From assembly GCA_035553515.1 (NCBI GenBank), contig DATNDG010000056.1, positions 1 to 34,924 on the forward strand: a DNA stretch of 34,924 nt, written 5' to 3'. Of the stretch, positions 1 through 7,542 are shown piece after piece. The DNA comes from DAHUYF01 sp035553515. GTDB taxonomy: Bacteria > Pseudomonadota > Alphaproteobacteria > ATCC43930 > CGMCC-115725. The notes beneath the pieces are model-generated. The model made no database searches. It saw only the letters and a program-made list of their open reading frames with translations, and was not told the DNA's origin. The first letter of the stretch is position 1, and every line of letters begins with the position of its first letter. Made by a program: the position numbers and the translations under genes.

Positions 1-1
1 G

Positions 2-217
2 CTGCTGGCGGCGCTGCTGGTGAAGCTCTTCGCCGATCGCCAGCTTGGCGTCGGCGAGGAGGTCGTGGCCTATCTCTCGCTCCATCTCGAGCGTTCCTTC
101 GCCGCAGCCCAACGCGCCGTGGCCACGCTCGACGCCGCGGCGCTCGCCCAGCGCCGCCGCATCACCGTGCCGCTGGCGAAAGCGGTGCTGAAGATCGCGG
201 ACGACCAGGAGAGTTAG
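2..217 (+). CDS. hdaA: HdaA-like DnaA-family replication regulator, C-terminal fragment
   Basis: The frame is open from the window edge and ends at TAG 215-217, so only the last ~71 residues are visible. They read as the end of the DnaA-related AAA+ lid/C-terminal region: a helix with LLVKLFADRQL, then a GVGEEVVAYL-type helix, then LERSFAAAQRAVATLDAAAL, and a short basic tail ending ITVPLAKAVL. This pattern is typical of alphaproteobacterial HdaA, the ADP-bound DnaA homologue that works with the DNA clamp to inactivate DnaA-ATP after initiation. There is no DnaA domain IV helix-turn-helix after it, which separates it from DnaA itself. Its position upstream of ppk agrees with the hdaA-ppk-ppx arrangement known in alphaproteobacteria. 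The ATPase motifs lie outside the window and cannot be checked. Confidence 0.82.
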   Translation: MLAALLVKLFADRQLGVGEEVVAYLSLHLERSFAAAQRAVATLDAAALAQRRRITVPLAKAVLKIADDQES

Positions 218-228
218 GACAGACGCCC

Positions 229-333
229 TGCGTCCTTCGGACAACCCGTTCGATCGCTTTGCGATTGAACCCTCCGGGGCCGACCGCAGCGCGGTCGGCC
301 GGGTTGTCCGCTTCGCTCCTGTCGAAGGACGCA
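229..333. repeat. Branched palindromic element downstream of hdaA
   Basis: Nested inverted repeats can be read directly. TGCGTCCTTCG (229-239) pairs with CGAAGGACGCA (323-333). CGGACAACCCG (238-248) pairs with CGGGTTGTCCG (300-310). Inside are two independent hairpins: an imperfect one at 250-269 (one mismatch, TTT loop) and a perfect 10-bp stem GGCCGACCGC/GCGGTCGGCC (278-300) with an AGC loop. The whole could fold as a stem with an internal bulge and two branches. It lies 12 bases after the hdaA stop and may act as a terminator, but it has no U-tract and looks more like a REP/palindromic intergenic repeat. Copy number elsewhere is unknown. Confidence 0.7.
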
Positions 334-406
334 CGTCAGAATTGCAGTCGATCGCTTGCATGCGGAAAGGGCGGCGACCTTCGTCGCCGCCCTCCGCAGC
401 AACGAT

Positions 407-790
407 TTACTTCTGATCGTCGGTCTTCGAGTCCGTCGACTGCTGCGAGCTGTCGTCGTCGGCCACGACCATGCTGCTCAGCGCGGTGAGCTTCTGATCG
501 TCGTCCTTCGAATCCGTGCCCTGCTGCTGCGAGCCCGAGTTGTCGTTGTCATCGGCCACGACCATGCCGCTCAGCGCGCTGAGCTTCTGGTCGCTGTCCT
601 TCGAGTCCGTGCCCTGCTGCGAGCTCGAATTGTCGTTGTCATCGTCGGCGACGAGTGTGGCGCCCGGCAAGGTCAGGGCAAGCGCGGACACTGGCGCAGC
701 GCTCCGAGCCGACGGTGCATTCGCGAAGCCCGGAACCGCCGAGAAGCCCAGGGCGGCCACGGCGGCGACAACCAGCGGAACCTTGTACAT
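407..790 (-). CDS. Small secreted Asp/Ser/Gln-rich repeat protein
   Basis: This is a 127-residue product from the ATG at 790, chosen because AGGGAG lies a few bases upstream and because a clean signal peptide follows: MYK, a hydrophobic core, then a likely cut after PGFANA (~residue 25). A frame continuing upstream to 868 would only add an unstructured leader. After a short Ala/Ser/Pro linker the mature protein is three imperfect units of about 27-31 residues. Each has a VADDD(ND) acidic start, Ser/Gln-rich middle, TDSKxxDQ and usually a KLxALS end; the last copy stops right after DDQK. The protein is very acidic and low-complexity with no cysteines. I do not recognise a family. It is divergent from a two-component system, so it may be a target or periplasmic partner of that system (inference). 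Metal or cation binding by the Asp clusters is possible but unproven. Confidence 0.72.
   Translation of the reverse strand: MYKVPLVVAAVAALGFSAVPGFANAPSARSAAPVSALALTLPGATLVADDDNDNSSSQQGTDSKDSDQKLSALSGMVVADDNDNSGSQQQGTDSKDDDQKLTALSSMVVADDDSSQQSTDSKTDDQK
410..663 (-). repeat. Three tandem ~80-93 bp coding repeats
   Basis: On the plus strand each unit starts with CTTCTG(A/G)TCG (410, 491, 584) and contains TCCTTCGA(A/G)TCCGTG or a close variant, then a run of GTCGT/GTTGTC and GGCCACGACCAT or a diverged form. The units are about 81, 93 and 80 bp. They encode the repeat region of the secreted acidic protein. The length differences are in multiples of three, so the reading frame is kept and copy number could vary between strains. 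Confidence 0.75.
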
Positions 791-868
791 GATCGTTCTC
801 CCTACGAATTGAGCGAAATCTGCCGCAGCGGTGCTGCACCGGGCGACGGCAAAGTAGTGACACGGCAA

Positions 869-916
869 TGTAAGGGGCCTGTGAGCAGGAGCCGGAGAAT
901 TGTAAGCAAGTGTAAG
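869..916. promoter_or_regulatory. Candidate OmpR-type operator with four phased half-sites
   Basis: Four same-orientation hexamers lie between the divergent genes: TGTAAG at 869, TGTGAG at 880, TGTAAG at 901 and TGTAAG at 911. Their spacings (11, 21 and 10 bp) put all of them on one face of the DNA helix. This is the tandem direct-repeat layout bound by dimers of OmpR/PhoB-family regulators. The block ends just before a plausible promoter for the response-regulator gene (CATTGC 922-927, 17-bp gap, TACGAT 945-950). Autoregulation of the two-component operon and control of the divergent secreted repeat protein are inferred. Confidence 0.5.
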
Positions 917-973
917 CGCGTCATTGCCGGCCCAGGGACTGTGCTACGATAACCGCGCAATAGAGGCACGAGC

Positions 974-1690
974 ATGCCTACGCGCGCCCACGTTCTGATC
1001 GTTGATGACGACGTCAGCATCCGTGCGTTGCTGAAGGAGTATTTGGAACAGAACGGCTTTCGTGCCTCGACAGCCGCCGACGGCCAGGCCCTGAAGGCGG
1101 AGCTGCGCAAGGCGCCGGTCGATCTGATCGTCCTGGATCTGATGTTGCCCGGCGAGGATGGGTTTTCCCTCTGCCGGTGGATCCGCTCCGCCGGCCAGAC
1201 GCCGATCATCATGTTGACCGCGAGAAACGCCAGCGACGATCGGGTGCAGGGGCTGGAGCTGGGTGCCGACGACTACGTGGCCAAACCCTTCGAGCCGCGC
1301 GAGCTGGTGGCGCGCATCCGCGGGGTGCTGCGCCGCAGCGGCACCGCCGACCAGCGGGAGAACACGGTACGCAGCTATGCTTTTGCCGGCTGGGAGTTGA
1401 GCCTGCCGCAGCGCCAGCTTCTGTCACCCGAGCGGGTGCTGGTTCCGCTGGCGGCATCGGAATTTCAGTTGCTGGTGATCTTCCTGGAGAATCCGCAGAG
1501 GCTGCTCACCCGCGACCAGCTCATCGAGCGCTGTCACGGGCGCGAGGCCGGTCCTTACGATCGCAGCATCGATGTGCGGATCAGCCAACTGCGCCAGCGC
1601 CTCGGCGACAGCGGCCGGGAGCCTAGTCTGATCAAAACGATCCGGAGCGCGGGCTATGTCCTCGCGACGGACGTCGTGCGGCAGTATTAG
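974..1690 (+). CDS. OmpR/PhoB-family response regulator
   Basis: A 238-residue two-domain response regulator. The receiver domain covers about residues 5-120: acidic pocket D11-D13, phosphoacceptor D55 in VLDLMLPGEDG, conserved T82 and K104 in YVAKPFEP. A short linker leads to a winged-helix DNA-binding domain (~138-232), including LLTRDQLIERCHG and the SIDVRISQLRQRLGD recognition-helix region, ending with the typical IRSAGYVL wing. Length and organisation are standard for the family. GAGG at 963 precedes the ATG. The stop codon directly abuts the GTG of the kinase gene, so the two form an operon and a cognate pair. The input signal is unknown. Tandem TGTAAG-like sites upstream suggest autoregulation. 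Confidence 0.93.
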   Translation: MPTRAHVLIVDDDVSIRALLKEYLEQNGFRASTAADGQALKAELRKAPVDLIVLDLMLPGEDGFSLCRWIRSAGQTPIIMLTARNASDDRVQGLELGADDYVAKPFEPRELVARIRGVLRRSGTADQRENTVRSYAFAGWELSLPQRQLLSPERVLVPLAASEFQLLVIFLENPQRLLTRDQLIERCHGREAGPYDRSIDVRISQLRQRLGDSGREPSLIKTIRSAGYVLATDVVRQY

Positions 1691-3088
1691 GTGAGACTGG
1701 TACCGCGAACCCTGGCGGCGCGGATGACCGCCGTCTTGTTGCTGGGTCTGGTGCTGGCGCAGCTCCTGAGCGCGGGAGTCGATGTCCTTGATCGCGGCAG
1801 GGCGTTCTATCGCGGCACGACCTTGCAGGTGGCCGAGCATGTCTCGGACCTCGCCAAAATGCTTGATGCGGTCCGCCCGGAGGACCGTGCTCAGGTTATC
1901 GGCAAACTTTCTGAGCGCGCGCTCTCGATTTCGCTCTCGCGCGGCACGGATGGTGCAGGCAGCGCTTCCGAACGGTCTTACGAGCGCGCCTTCAAGGCGA
2001 TGGTGAGCCGGGACCTCGGACCCGGCTGGCCGGCCGAGGTTCAGCTGCGCCGGAGGCCCCGCCCCGCCGGACAGGAGACGGCATCCTTTTCCGACTCCCC
2101 GGCCAATTTCCTGGACCGCTATCTCACGCTGCAGCTTTTTTATCCGATCCCGCGCGGTTTCGCCTTCACCACCCGAATCCAGTTGCATGACGGCAATTGG
2201 GTCACGTTTTCGGCCCCGCTGCCCTATGAGCACGTCACCCGCTTCTACGTGCTGCTGCCGAAGCTCGCCCTCATGCTCGCGATCGTCGTCGCCTTGATGC
2301 TCATTGCCATCCGATGGGTCACCGGCCCGATGAAGCGAATGGCCCAGGCGGCGCTCGCCCTCGGCCAGGATCTCGATCGACCGCCGCTCCAGGAGAGAGG
2401 GCCGGCGGAAGTGCGGGCGACGACGCGAGCGCTCAATGTCATGCAGCTGCGCCTGCAGGACTATGTGCGCGATCGATCGGCGATGCTGGCGGCGCTCTCC
2501 CATGACCTGAAGACATTCATTACGCGCTTGCGACTGCGCAGCGAGCTGCTCCCCGAGGGCAATCACCGGGACCGCTTGATCGGCGATCTCGACGACATGG
2601 GGGCGATGGTCAATGAGACGCTCGACTACCTCCGCGGCGTCAATTCGAACGGCGCTCGATCGCTGTTCGACGTGATGGCGCTGGTCGAGAGCGTTCGCAC
2701 CGATGCCGAAGACATGGGCTGGAGCGTGGCCGTTGCAGGAACGGCGCAAGGGCCTTTCCTGGGCAATGCGCAGGAACTCCGGCGCTGTCTGATGAATTTG
2801 GTGGAGAACGCCGTCAAATACGGCGGGGGCGCGGCGATCCAGGTCGAGGAAGGTGCCGAAGCGCTGACGATCAGCGTATTCGATCCGGGGCCGGGCATTC
2901 CGCCCGAAGAACGCGAGCGGGTCTTCGAGCCCTTCTATCGGAGTGGAACCGCTGAACTGGGCGGCGCGGGACTGGGTCTCAATATTGCACGCTCCATCGC
3001 GCGCGCCCATGGCGGCGATGTGGTCCTGCAGCCCGATACACCGCAAGGCTTCTGCGCCGCGATTCGCCTGCCGCGTCTGCGCGCCTGA
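1691..3088 (+). CDS. EnvZ-type membrane sensor histidine kinase
   Basis: A 465-residue kinase starting at GTG 1691, immediately after the regulator's TAG. Order: TM1 (~10-30), a periplasmic sensor region (~31-183) with no recognised ligand fold, TM2 (~186-208), HAMP (~209-262), a dimerisation/phosphoacceptor helix with H271 in SHDLKT, and a HATPase_c domain with N373 in LVENAVKYGG, the DPGPGIP box around 398 and GGAGLGLNIARSIA near 424-437. It should autophosphorylate at H271 and pass the phosphate to D55 of the upstream regulator. One oddity is that the residue five after the histidine, normally Pro in HDLRTP-type boxes, is Phe276. The nearby acidic repeat protein may relate to its signal (inference). 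Confidence 0.92.
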   Translation: MRLVPRTLAARMTAVLLLGLVLAQLLSAGVDVLDRGRAFYRGTTLQVAEHVSDLAKMLDAVRPEDRAQVIGKLSERALSISLSRGTDGAGSASERSYERAFKAMVSRDLGPGWPAEVQLRRRPRPAGQETASFSDSPANFLDRYLTLQLFYPIPRGFAFTTRIQLHDGNWVTFSAPLPYEHVTRFYVLLPKLALMLAIVVALMLIAIRWVTGPMKRMAQAALALGQDLDRPPLQERGPAEVRATTRALNVMQLRLQDYVRDRSAMLAALSHDLKTFITRLRLRSELLPEGNHRDRLIGDLDDMGAMVNETLDYLRGVNSNGARSLFDVMALVESVRTDAEDMGWSVAVAGTAQGPFLGNAQELRRCLMNLVENAVKYGGGAAIQVEEGAEALTISVFDPGPGIPPEERERVFEPFYRSGTAELGGAGLGLNIARSIARAHGGDVVLQPDTPQGFCAAIRLPRLRA

Positions 3089-3164
3089 AACCTCGTCTAT
3101 TCGATCCCCCGCATCGGCATCAGGGGCGGAGCAACGGATTTCAGCGCGGAGGGCGCGAGGGTTG

Positions 3165-3214
3165 CGCCAAGGACGCGAGGAAGAATCCTCTGCGTCCTTC
3201 GCGTGGCCTTGGCG
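3165..3214. repeat. Inverted repeat between convergent kinase and sixA genes
   Basis: CGCCAAGG (3165-3172) pairs with CCTTGGCG (3207-3214). Inside, GGACGC (3171-3176) pairs with GCGTCC (3192-3197), and GAGGA/TCCTC (3177-3181/3186-3190) closes around an AGAA loop. A 10-bp direct repeat TCCTCTGCGT also occurs at 3186 and 3215. It sits in the 160-bp gap between two convergent genes and could terminate both transcripts, though it has no U-run. The sequence style resembles dispersed intergenic repeats. Confidence 0.5.
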
Positions 3215-3248
3215 TCCTCTGCGTTGAGGTCTGGGTCTTCGCCCTGCG

Positions 3249-3770
3249 CTACTCCATCGCGCGCATCAGCTCCTTGGGGAGCGCCAGCGTCACCAGCCGT
3301 GCGCGCTTGCGCTCGAGCGCCGCCCAGGGCAGCTCGGTCTCGAATCCGGCAAGAGCGCCGGTCGGAAAGCCTCCGAGTCGGGCCATGAGCGGGCCGGCAG
3401 CCACATCCGATAGGAAAGCCGCGAGCTCATAAAACCCAGGATTGTGGCCGACCAGCATGACGCTCTCTGTCGTTTCCGGCAGGCGATGAATCCGGGCGAG
3501 GAGCTGGCGGGCGGTCGCCAGGTAAAGCCCGTCCTCGAAGAGGATTTTCGGCGGGTGCGGGAAGGCGTCGGCGACGATCTCAAGCGTCTGGCGCGTGCGC
3601 AGGGAGGGCGATGAGAGCGCCAGCTCGAGCTTGGGGCGCTGTTCCTCGATCCATTTCGCCACCGCCTGAGCCGCGCGGCGGCCCTTCTTCTCGAGCGCCC
3701 GGTCGCGGTCCGCGAGGCCTTCCTCCTGCGGCACCGCCTTGGCATGCCGGAGCAGGTAGAGTCGTTTCAT
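3249..3770 (-). CDS. sixA: SixA-type phosphohistidine phosphatase
   Basis: A 173-residue histidine-phosphatase-superfamily protein from ATG 3770. Catalytic LRHAK gives H9 within six residues of the usual N-terminal strand, and the second catalytic histidine is H109 in LVGHNPG. SSPSLRTRQT (~53-62) is the conserved arginine-bearing helix. The fold, small size and lack of a long insert match SixA, which removes phosphate from phosphohistidine on HPt domains and related proteins. It is divergent from ppk, and an association of sixA with ppk/ppx is seen in other alphaproteobacteria. The substrate cannot be told from sequence. An in-frame start at 3791 would add seven residues before the catalytic strand and is less likely. 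Confidence 0.87.
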   Translation of the reverse strand: MKRLYLLRHAKAVPQEEGLADRDRALEKKGRRAAQAVAKWIEEQRPKLELALSSPSLRTRQTLEIVADAFPHPPKILFEDGLYLATARQLLARIHRLPETTESVMLVGHNPGFYELAAFLSDVAAGPLMARLGGFPTGALAGFETELPWAALERKRARLVTLALPKELMRAME

Positions 3771-3852
3771 GATCCGCTTCCCGGCCGCCATGACATCGAC
3801 ATCTGGCCGTTATAAACTGGCAACTCCGGGCGAGGATAGAGGAGCGGACACG

Positions 3853-6003
3853 GTGGCCCAAGCCTTACGCGCCGCGACGTCGACCGTCGACGCGCATTCA
3901 CCGGCGCGGTTCATCAATCGCGAGCTGAGCTGGCTCGCCTTCAACGAACGGGTGCTCGCCGAGGCCGACAGTCCGCGCCACCCCTTGCTCGAGCGGCTCC
4001 GCTTCCTGTCGATCTCGGCCAACAACCTCGACGAGTTCTATATGGTGCGCGTCGCCGGCCTCAAAGGCCAGGTGCTCGCCGGCATCGCCACGCCGAGCCA
4101 GGACGGGCTCACGCCCCAGCAGCAGCTCGAGGCGATCAATCAGCGCGCCGGCAAGCTGATGCGCGACCAGCAGGTGACCTGGCGCGTGCTGCACCAGCAG
4201 ATGGTCGAGGCCGGCATCGCCGTGGTCGACCCTGACCAGCTCGATGGCGAGGATCGCGCCTGGCTCGAAGAGCGCTTCATGGCCGAGATCTTCCCGGTCC
4301 TGACGCCGCTCGCCATCGATCCCGCCCATCCTTTCCCCTTCATCGCCAATCTCGGCCTCGGCCTCGCGCTGCAGCTCCAGCGCCACAGCGACGGCGACCG
4401 GATGGAGGCGCTGCTGCTCATTCCGGGCACGCTCAACCGCTTCATCCGGCTGCCGGGCAAGGCGGTGCGCTTCCTGCCGCTGGAGCAGATGATCGGGCTC
4501 TATCTCGACCATCTCTTCCCGGGATTCTCGGTGACCGGCCAGGGCATGTTCCGCATCCTGCGCGACAGCGACATCGAGGTCGAAGAAGAAGCCGAGGATC
4601 TGGTGCGGCTCTTCGAATCGGCGCTGAAGCGCCGGCGCCGCGGCCATGTCATCCGGCTGGGCGTCGATTCCGGCATGCCGGAGGATCTGCGCGCCTTTCT
4701 CAGCGAGCAGCTCGACGCCTCGCCTGATGACGTCTTCCCGCTCGAGGGGCTGCTCGGTCTTGCCGACACCAAGCAGCTCATCATCGACGAGCGGCCGGAC
4801 CTTATCTACACGCCCTACAATCCGCGCTTTCCCGAGCGCATCCGCGATTTCGGCGGTGACTGCTTCGCCGCGATCCGGCAGAAGGACATCGTCGTCCATC
4901 ATCCCTATGAGAGTTTCGACGTGGTCGTGCAGTTCGTTCGCCAGGCGGCGCGCGACCCGGCCGTGGTTGCGGTGAAGCAGACGCTCTACCGCACCAGCGA
5001 CGACAGCCCGATCGTGCGCGCCTTGATCGAGGCGGCCGAGGCGGGCAAGTCGGTCACCGCGCTGGTCGAGCTCAAGGCGCGCTTCGACGAGGAGCAGAAC
5101 ATCCGCTGGGCGCGCGACCTGGAGCGCGCCGGGGTGCAGGTGGTCTACGGCTTCATCGAGCTCAAGACCCATGCCAAGGTGTCGCTGGTGGTGCGGCGCG
5201 AGGCGGGGGCGCTGCGCTCCTATGTGCATTTCGGCACCGGCAACTATCACCCCTATACCGCCAAGGTCTACACCGACCTCTCTTTCTTCACCTGCGACCC
5301 GGCGCTCTGCCGCGATGCGCAGCGCCTCTTCAACTATATGACCGGCTATGCCACGCCGGCGATGCTGGAGAAGATCGCGGTGGCGCCGATCAACCTGCGC
5401 CACCGGCTGGTCGAGCTGATCGAGGGCGAGATCGAGCATGCGCGCGCCGGCAGGCCGGCGCAGATCTGGGGCAAGGTCAACGCGCTGGTCGATCCCGCCA
5501 TCATCGACCTGCTCTACCGCGCCTCCCAGGCCGGCGTGCAGATCGATCTCGTCGTGCGCGGCATCTGCTGCCTGCGGCCCGGCGTGCCGGGGCTTTCCGA
5601 CAATATCCGCGTCAGGAGCATCATCGGCCGCTTTCTCGAGCATGGCCGCATCGTCTGCTTCGGCAACGGCCACAAGCTGCCCTCGGACGAGGCCAGGGTG
5701 TTCATCTCCTCGGCCGATTGGATGCCGCGCAATCTCGACTGGCGAGTCGAGGCGCTGGTGCCGATCGAGAACGAGACGGTGCATCGCCAGGTGCTCGACG
5801 AAATCATGGGCGCCAACCTGCGCGACCAGGCCTTGTCCTGGCGACTCCAGCCCGACGGCGAATATGCGCGCGAAAGCCTTGCGCCGGACGCCTTTAGCGC
5901 CCACACCTATTTCATGACCAATCCCAGCCTGTCGGGGCGGGGGAGCGCGCTCAACCGGACCCGTCCTGCGCCGCGCCTCGTTTCGGAGAAGGCCCAATCC
6001 TGA
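3853..6003 (+). CDS. ppk: Polyphosphate kinase 1
   Basis: Ppk1 reversibly transfers the ATP gamma-phosphate to inorganic polyphosphate. From GTG 3853 the product is 716 residues, the usual size. It begins the conserved core with RFINRELSWLAFNERVL, then SANNLDEFYMVRVAGL. The phosphorylated histidine is about H440 in ELKTHAKVSLV, and a second catalytic histidine is about H597 in FLEHGRI, followed by SSADWMPRNLDWRVE. I chose GTG 3853 because GAGGAG lies at 3838-3843. The longer frame from ATG 3769 would overlap the sixA start and leave no room for divergent promoters, with a TATAAA at 3811 falling inside it. ATG 3790 is the other alternative. ppx follows after 14 bases, so the two are probably one operon. 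Confidence 0.9.
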   Translation: MAQALRAATSTVDAHSPARFINRELSWLAFNERVLAEADSPRHPLLERLRFLSISANNLDEFYMVRVAGLKGQVLAGIATPSQDGLTPQQQLEAINQRAGKLMRDQQVTWRVLHQQMVEAGIAVVDPDQLDGEDRAWLEERFMAEIFPVLTPLAIDPAHPFPFIANLGLGLALQLQRHSDGDRMEALLLIPGTLNRFIRLPGKAVRFLPLEQMIGLYLDHLFPGFSVTGQGMFRILRDSDIEVEEEAEDLVRLFESALKRRRRGHVIRLGVDSGMPEDLRAFLSEQLDASPDDVFPLEGLLGLADTKQLIIDERPDLIYTPYNPRFPERIRDFGGDCFAAIRQKDIVVHHPYESFDVVVQFVRQAARDPAVVAVKQTLYRTSDDSPIVRALIEAAEAGKSVTALVELKARFDEEQNIRWARDLERAGVQVVYGFIELKTHAKVSLVVRREAGALRSYVHFGTGNYHPYTAKVYTDLSFFTCDPALCRDAQRLFNYMTGYATPAMLEKIAVAPINLRHRLVELIEGEIEHARAGRPAQIWGKVNALVDPAIIDLLYRASQAGVQIDLVVRGICCLRPGVPGLSDNIRVRSIIGRFLEHGRIVCFGNGHKLPSDEARVFISSADWMPRNLDWRVEALVPIENETVHRQVLDEIMGANLRDQALSWRLQPDGEYARESLAPDAFSAHTYFMTNPSLSGRGSALNRTRPAPRLVSEKAQS

Positions 6004-6017
6004 GCCGGGCCCTGCGC

Positions 6018-7526
6018 ATGCGAAGCGTGCCGCGGCGAAATTCGCGGCAGAAGCGGGCTCCCGCGCGCCGCGGCTGTGTCGCCGTGGTCGATATCGGCTC
6101 GAATTCGCTGCGCCTCGTCATCTATGACGGAATCCGCCGCGCGCCGCGCACCCTCTTCAACGAGAAGGTGATGTGCGGCCTCGGCCGCGGCCTCGAGGCG
6201 ACCGGCAAGCTCGACCCGGACGGCGTCGAATCGGCGCGCGCCAATCTGCAGCGCTTCGTTGCGCTGGCGCGCAACCTTGGTGCCCGCCGACTCGACGTGC
6301 TCGCCACCGCCGCGGTCCGCGACGCCAGCGACGGCCGCGCCTTCGTCGCCGAGATCGAGCGGCGACACCGCCTCAAGGTGAAGGTGCTCGCCGGTGCCGA
6401 GGAGGGCAGGCTCTCCGCCTTCGGCGTGCTTGCCGGCATCCCCGAGGCCGCGGGCGTCGTCGGCGACCTCGGCGGCGGCAGCGTCGAGCTCGTGCCGGTC
6501 GCCGGCGGGCAGGTCGGTGCGGCGGCAACCTTGCCGATCGGACCGTTGCGGCTTGCCACGCTCGCCGACGACGACCGCAAGCTGCGCGAGATCATCGACA
6601 AGCATCTGGCCTCGGTGTCCTGGCTCGGCAGCAAGGTCGATGGCGGCGCGTTCTATGCCGTGGGCGGCGCCTGGCGCGCGCTGGCACGCATCCACATGGA
6701 GCAGACGCGCTATCCCCTCCACATCATCCAGCACTATATGATCCCGCGCAGCGAGGCCGAGGATTTCCTCGACATCATCGCCCGCCAGTCGCGCAAATCG
6801 CTGGAGAAGATCACGACCGTGTCGCGCAAGCGCCTCGACGTCGTGCCGATCGCCGCGCGCGTGCTGCAGCGTCTGCTGCGCCGCGTCGGACCAAAGCATC
6901 TCGTCTTCTCGGCCTTCGGTCTGCGCGAGGGCCATGTCTTCAGCTTGCTGAGCGGCGAGGCGCAGCGCGAGGATCCGCTGCTCGCCGCCTGCGCCGATCT
7001 CGGCGCCGCCAACCGCCGCTTCGGCGTGGACGGCAACGAGATCTTCGCCTGGACGAGCCCGCTCTTCGCCGGCGAGAGCGACGCGTCGCGGCGGCTGCGC
7101 CACGCCGCCTCTCTGCTCTGCGATCTCTCCTGGCACGAGCATCCGGATTACCGTGCCGATCAGGCGCTGCATACCGTGCTCTTCATGCCGGTGGCCGGGC
7201 TCGATCATGCCGAGCGCGCCTGGCTCGCCGCGGCCGTTCATGCGCGCTATGGCGGCAACGAGTTGGGCCTGGACGTGCTGCAGGGCCTGCTCGATGAGGA
7301 GACGATCGCCGTGGCGCGGGTGGCGGGGATGGCGCTCCGCCTCGCTTTCACGCTCTCCGGCGGCGTTCCCGGCGGCCTCTCGCGCAGCCGCGTCGGCATC
7401 GAAGGCAACACGCTGGCCTTGACGCTCAGCGGCGATGCCGCCAAACGCTACGGCGAGAGCGTCCAGCGCCGCCTCGACGCACTGGCGCGCAGCCTCGGCA
7501 AGCGCGCCGAGGTGAGGCGGGGGTAG
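6018..7526 (+). CDS. ppx: Ppx/GppA-family exopolyphosphatase
   Basis: A 502-residue ASKHA-fold phosphatase. After a basic N-terminal stretch (~1-18) come the first phosphate-binding loop VVDIGSNSLRLVIYD (~22-36), the core through LATAAVRDA, and the second loop GDLGGGSVELV (~151-161). A helical HD-like C-terminal half follows, with HAASLLCDLSW and HARYGGNE, as in full-length Ppx rather than the short type. It hydrolyses the terminal phosphate of polyphosphate and, in some family members, pppGpp. Pairing with ppk 14 bases upstream lets the operon set the cellular polyphosphate level. It is convergent with the TPR gene at 7543, with only a 16-base gap. Confidence 0.92.
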   Translation: MRSVPRRNSRQKRAPARRGCVAVVDIGSNSLRLVIYDGIRRAPRTLFNEKVMCGLGRGLEATGKLDPDGVESARANLQRFVALARNLGARRLDVLATAAVRDASDGRAFVAEIERRHRLKVKVLAGAEEGRLSAFGVLAGIPEAAGVVGDLGGGSVELVPVAGGQVGAAATLPIGPLRLATLADDDRKLREIIDKHLASVSWLGSKVDGGAFYAVGGAWRALARIHMEQTRYPLHIIQHYMIPRSEAEDFLDIIARQSRKSLEKITTVSRKRLDVVPIAARVLQRLLRRVGPKHLVFSAFGLREGHVFSLLSGEAQREDPLLAACADLGAANRRFGVDGNEIFAWTSPLFAGESDASRRLRHAASLLCDLSWHEHPDYRADQALHTVLFMPVAGLDHAERAWLAAAVHARYGGNELGLDVLQGLLDEETIAVARVAGMALRLAFTLSGGVPGGLSRSRVGIEGNTLALTLSGDAAKRYGESVQRRLDALARSLGKRAEVRRG

Positions 7527-7542
7527 GGGCGGCGAGGTCGCG

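Noticed and set aside
1424..3046. A 540-codon frame antisense to the histidine kinase
   Set aside because: Shadow of the kinase; lacks domain content and a ribosome site.
3781..3830. Pho box for ppk
   Set aside because: TGACATCGACATC resembles part of a Pho box in reverse, but the paired 7-bp repeats with 4-bp spacing are not present.
3898..5997. A 699-codon open frame antisense to ppk
   Set aside because: It is a His/Asp/Glu-rich shadow frame forced by GC codon bias of a well-supported gene; no domain or start signal.
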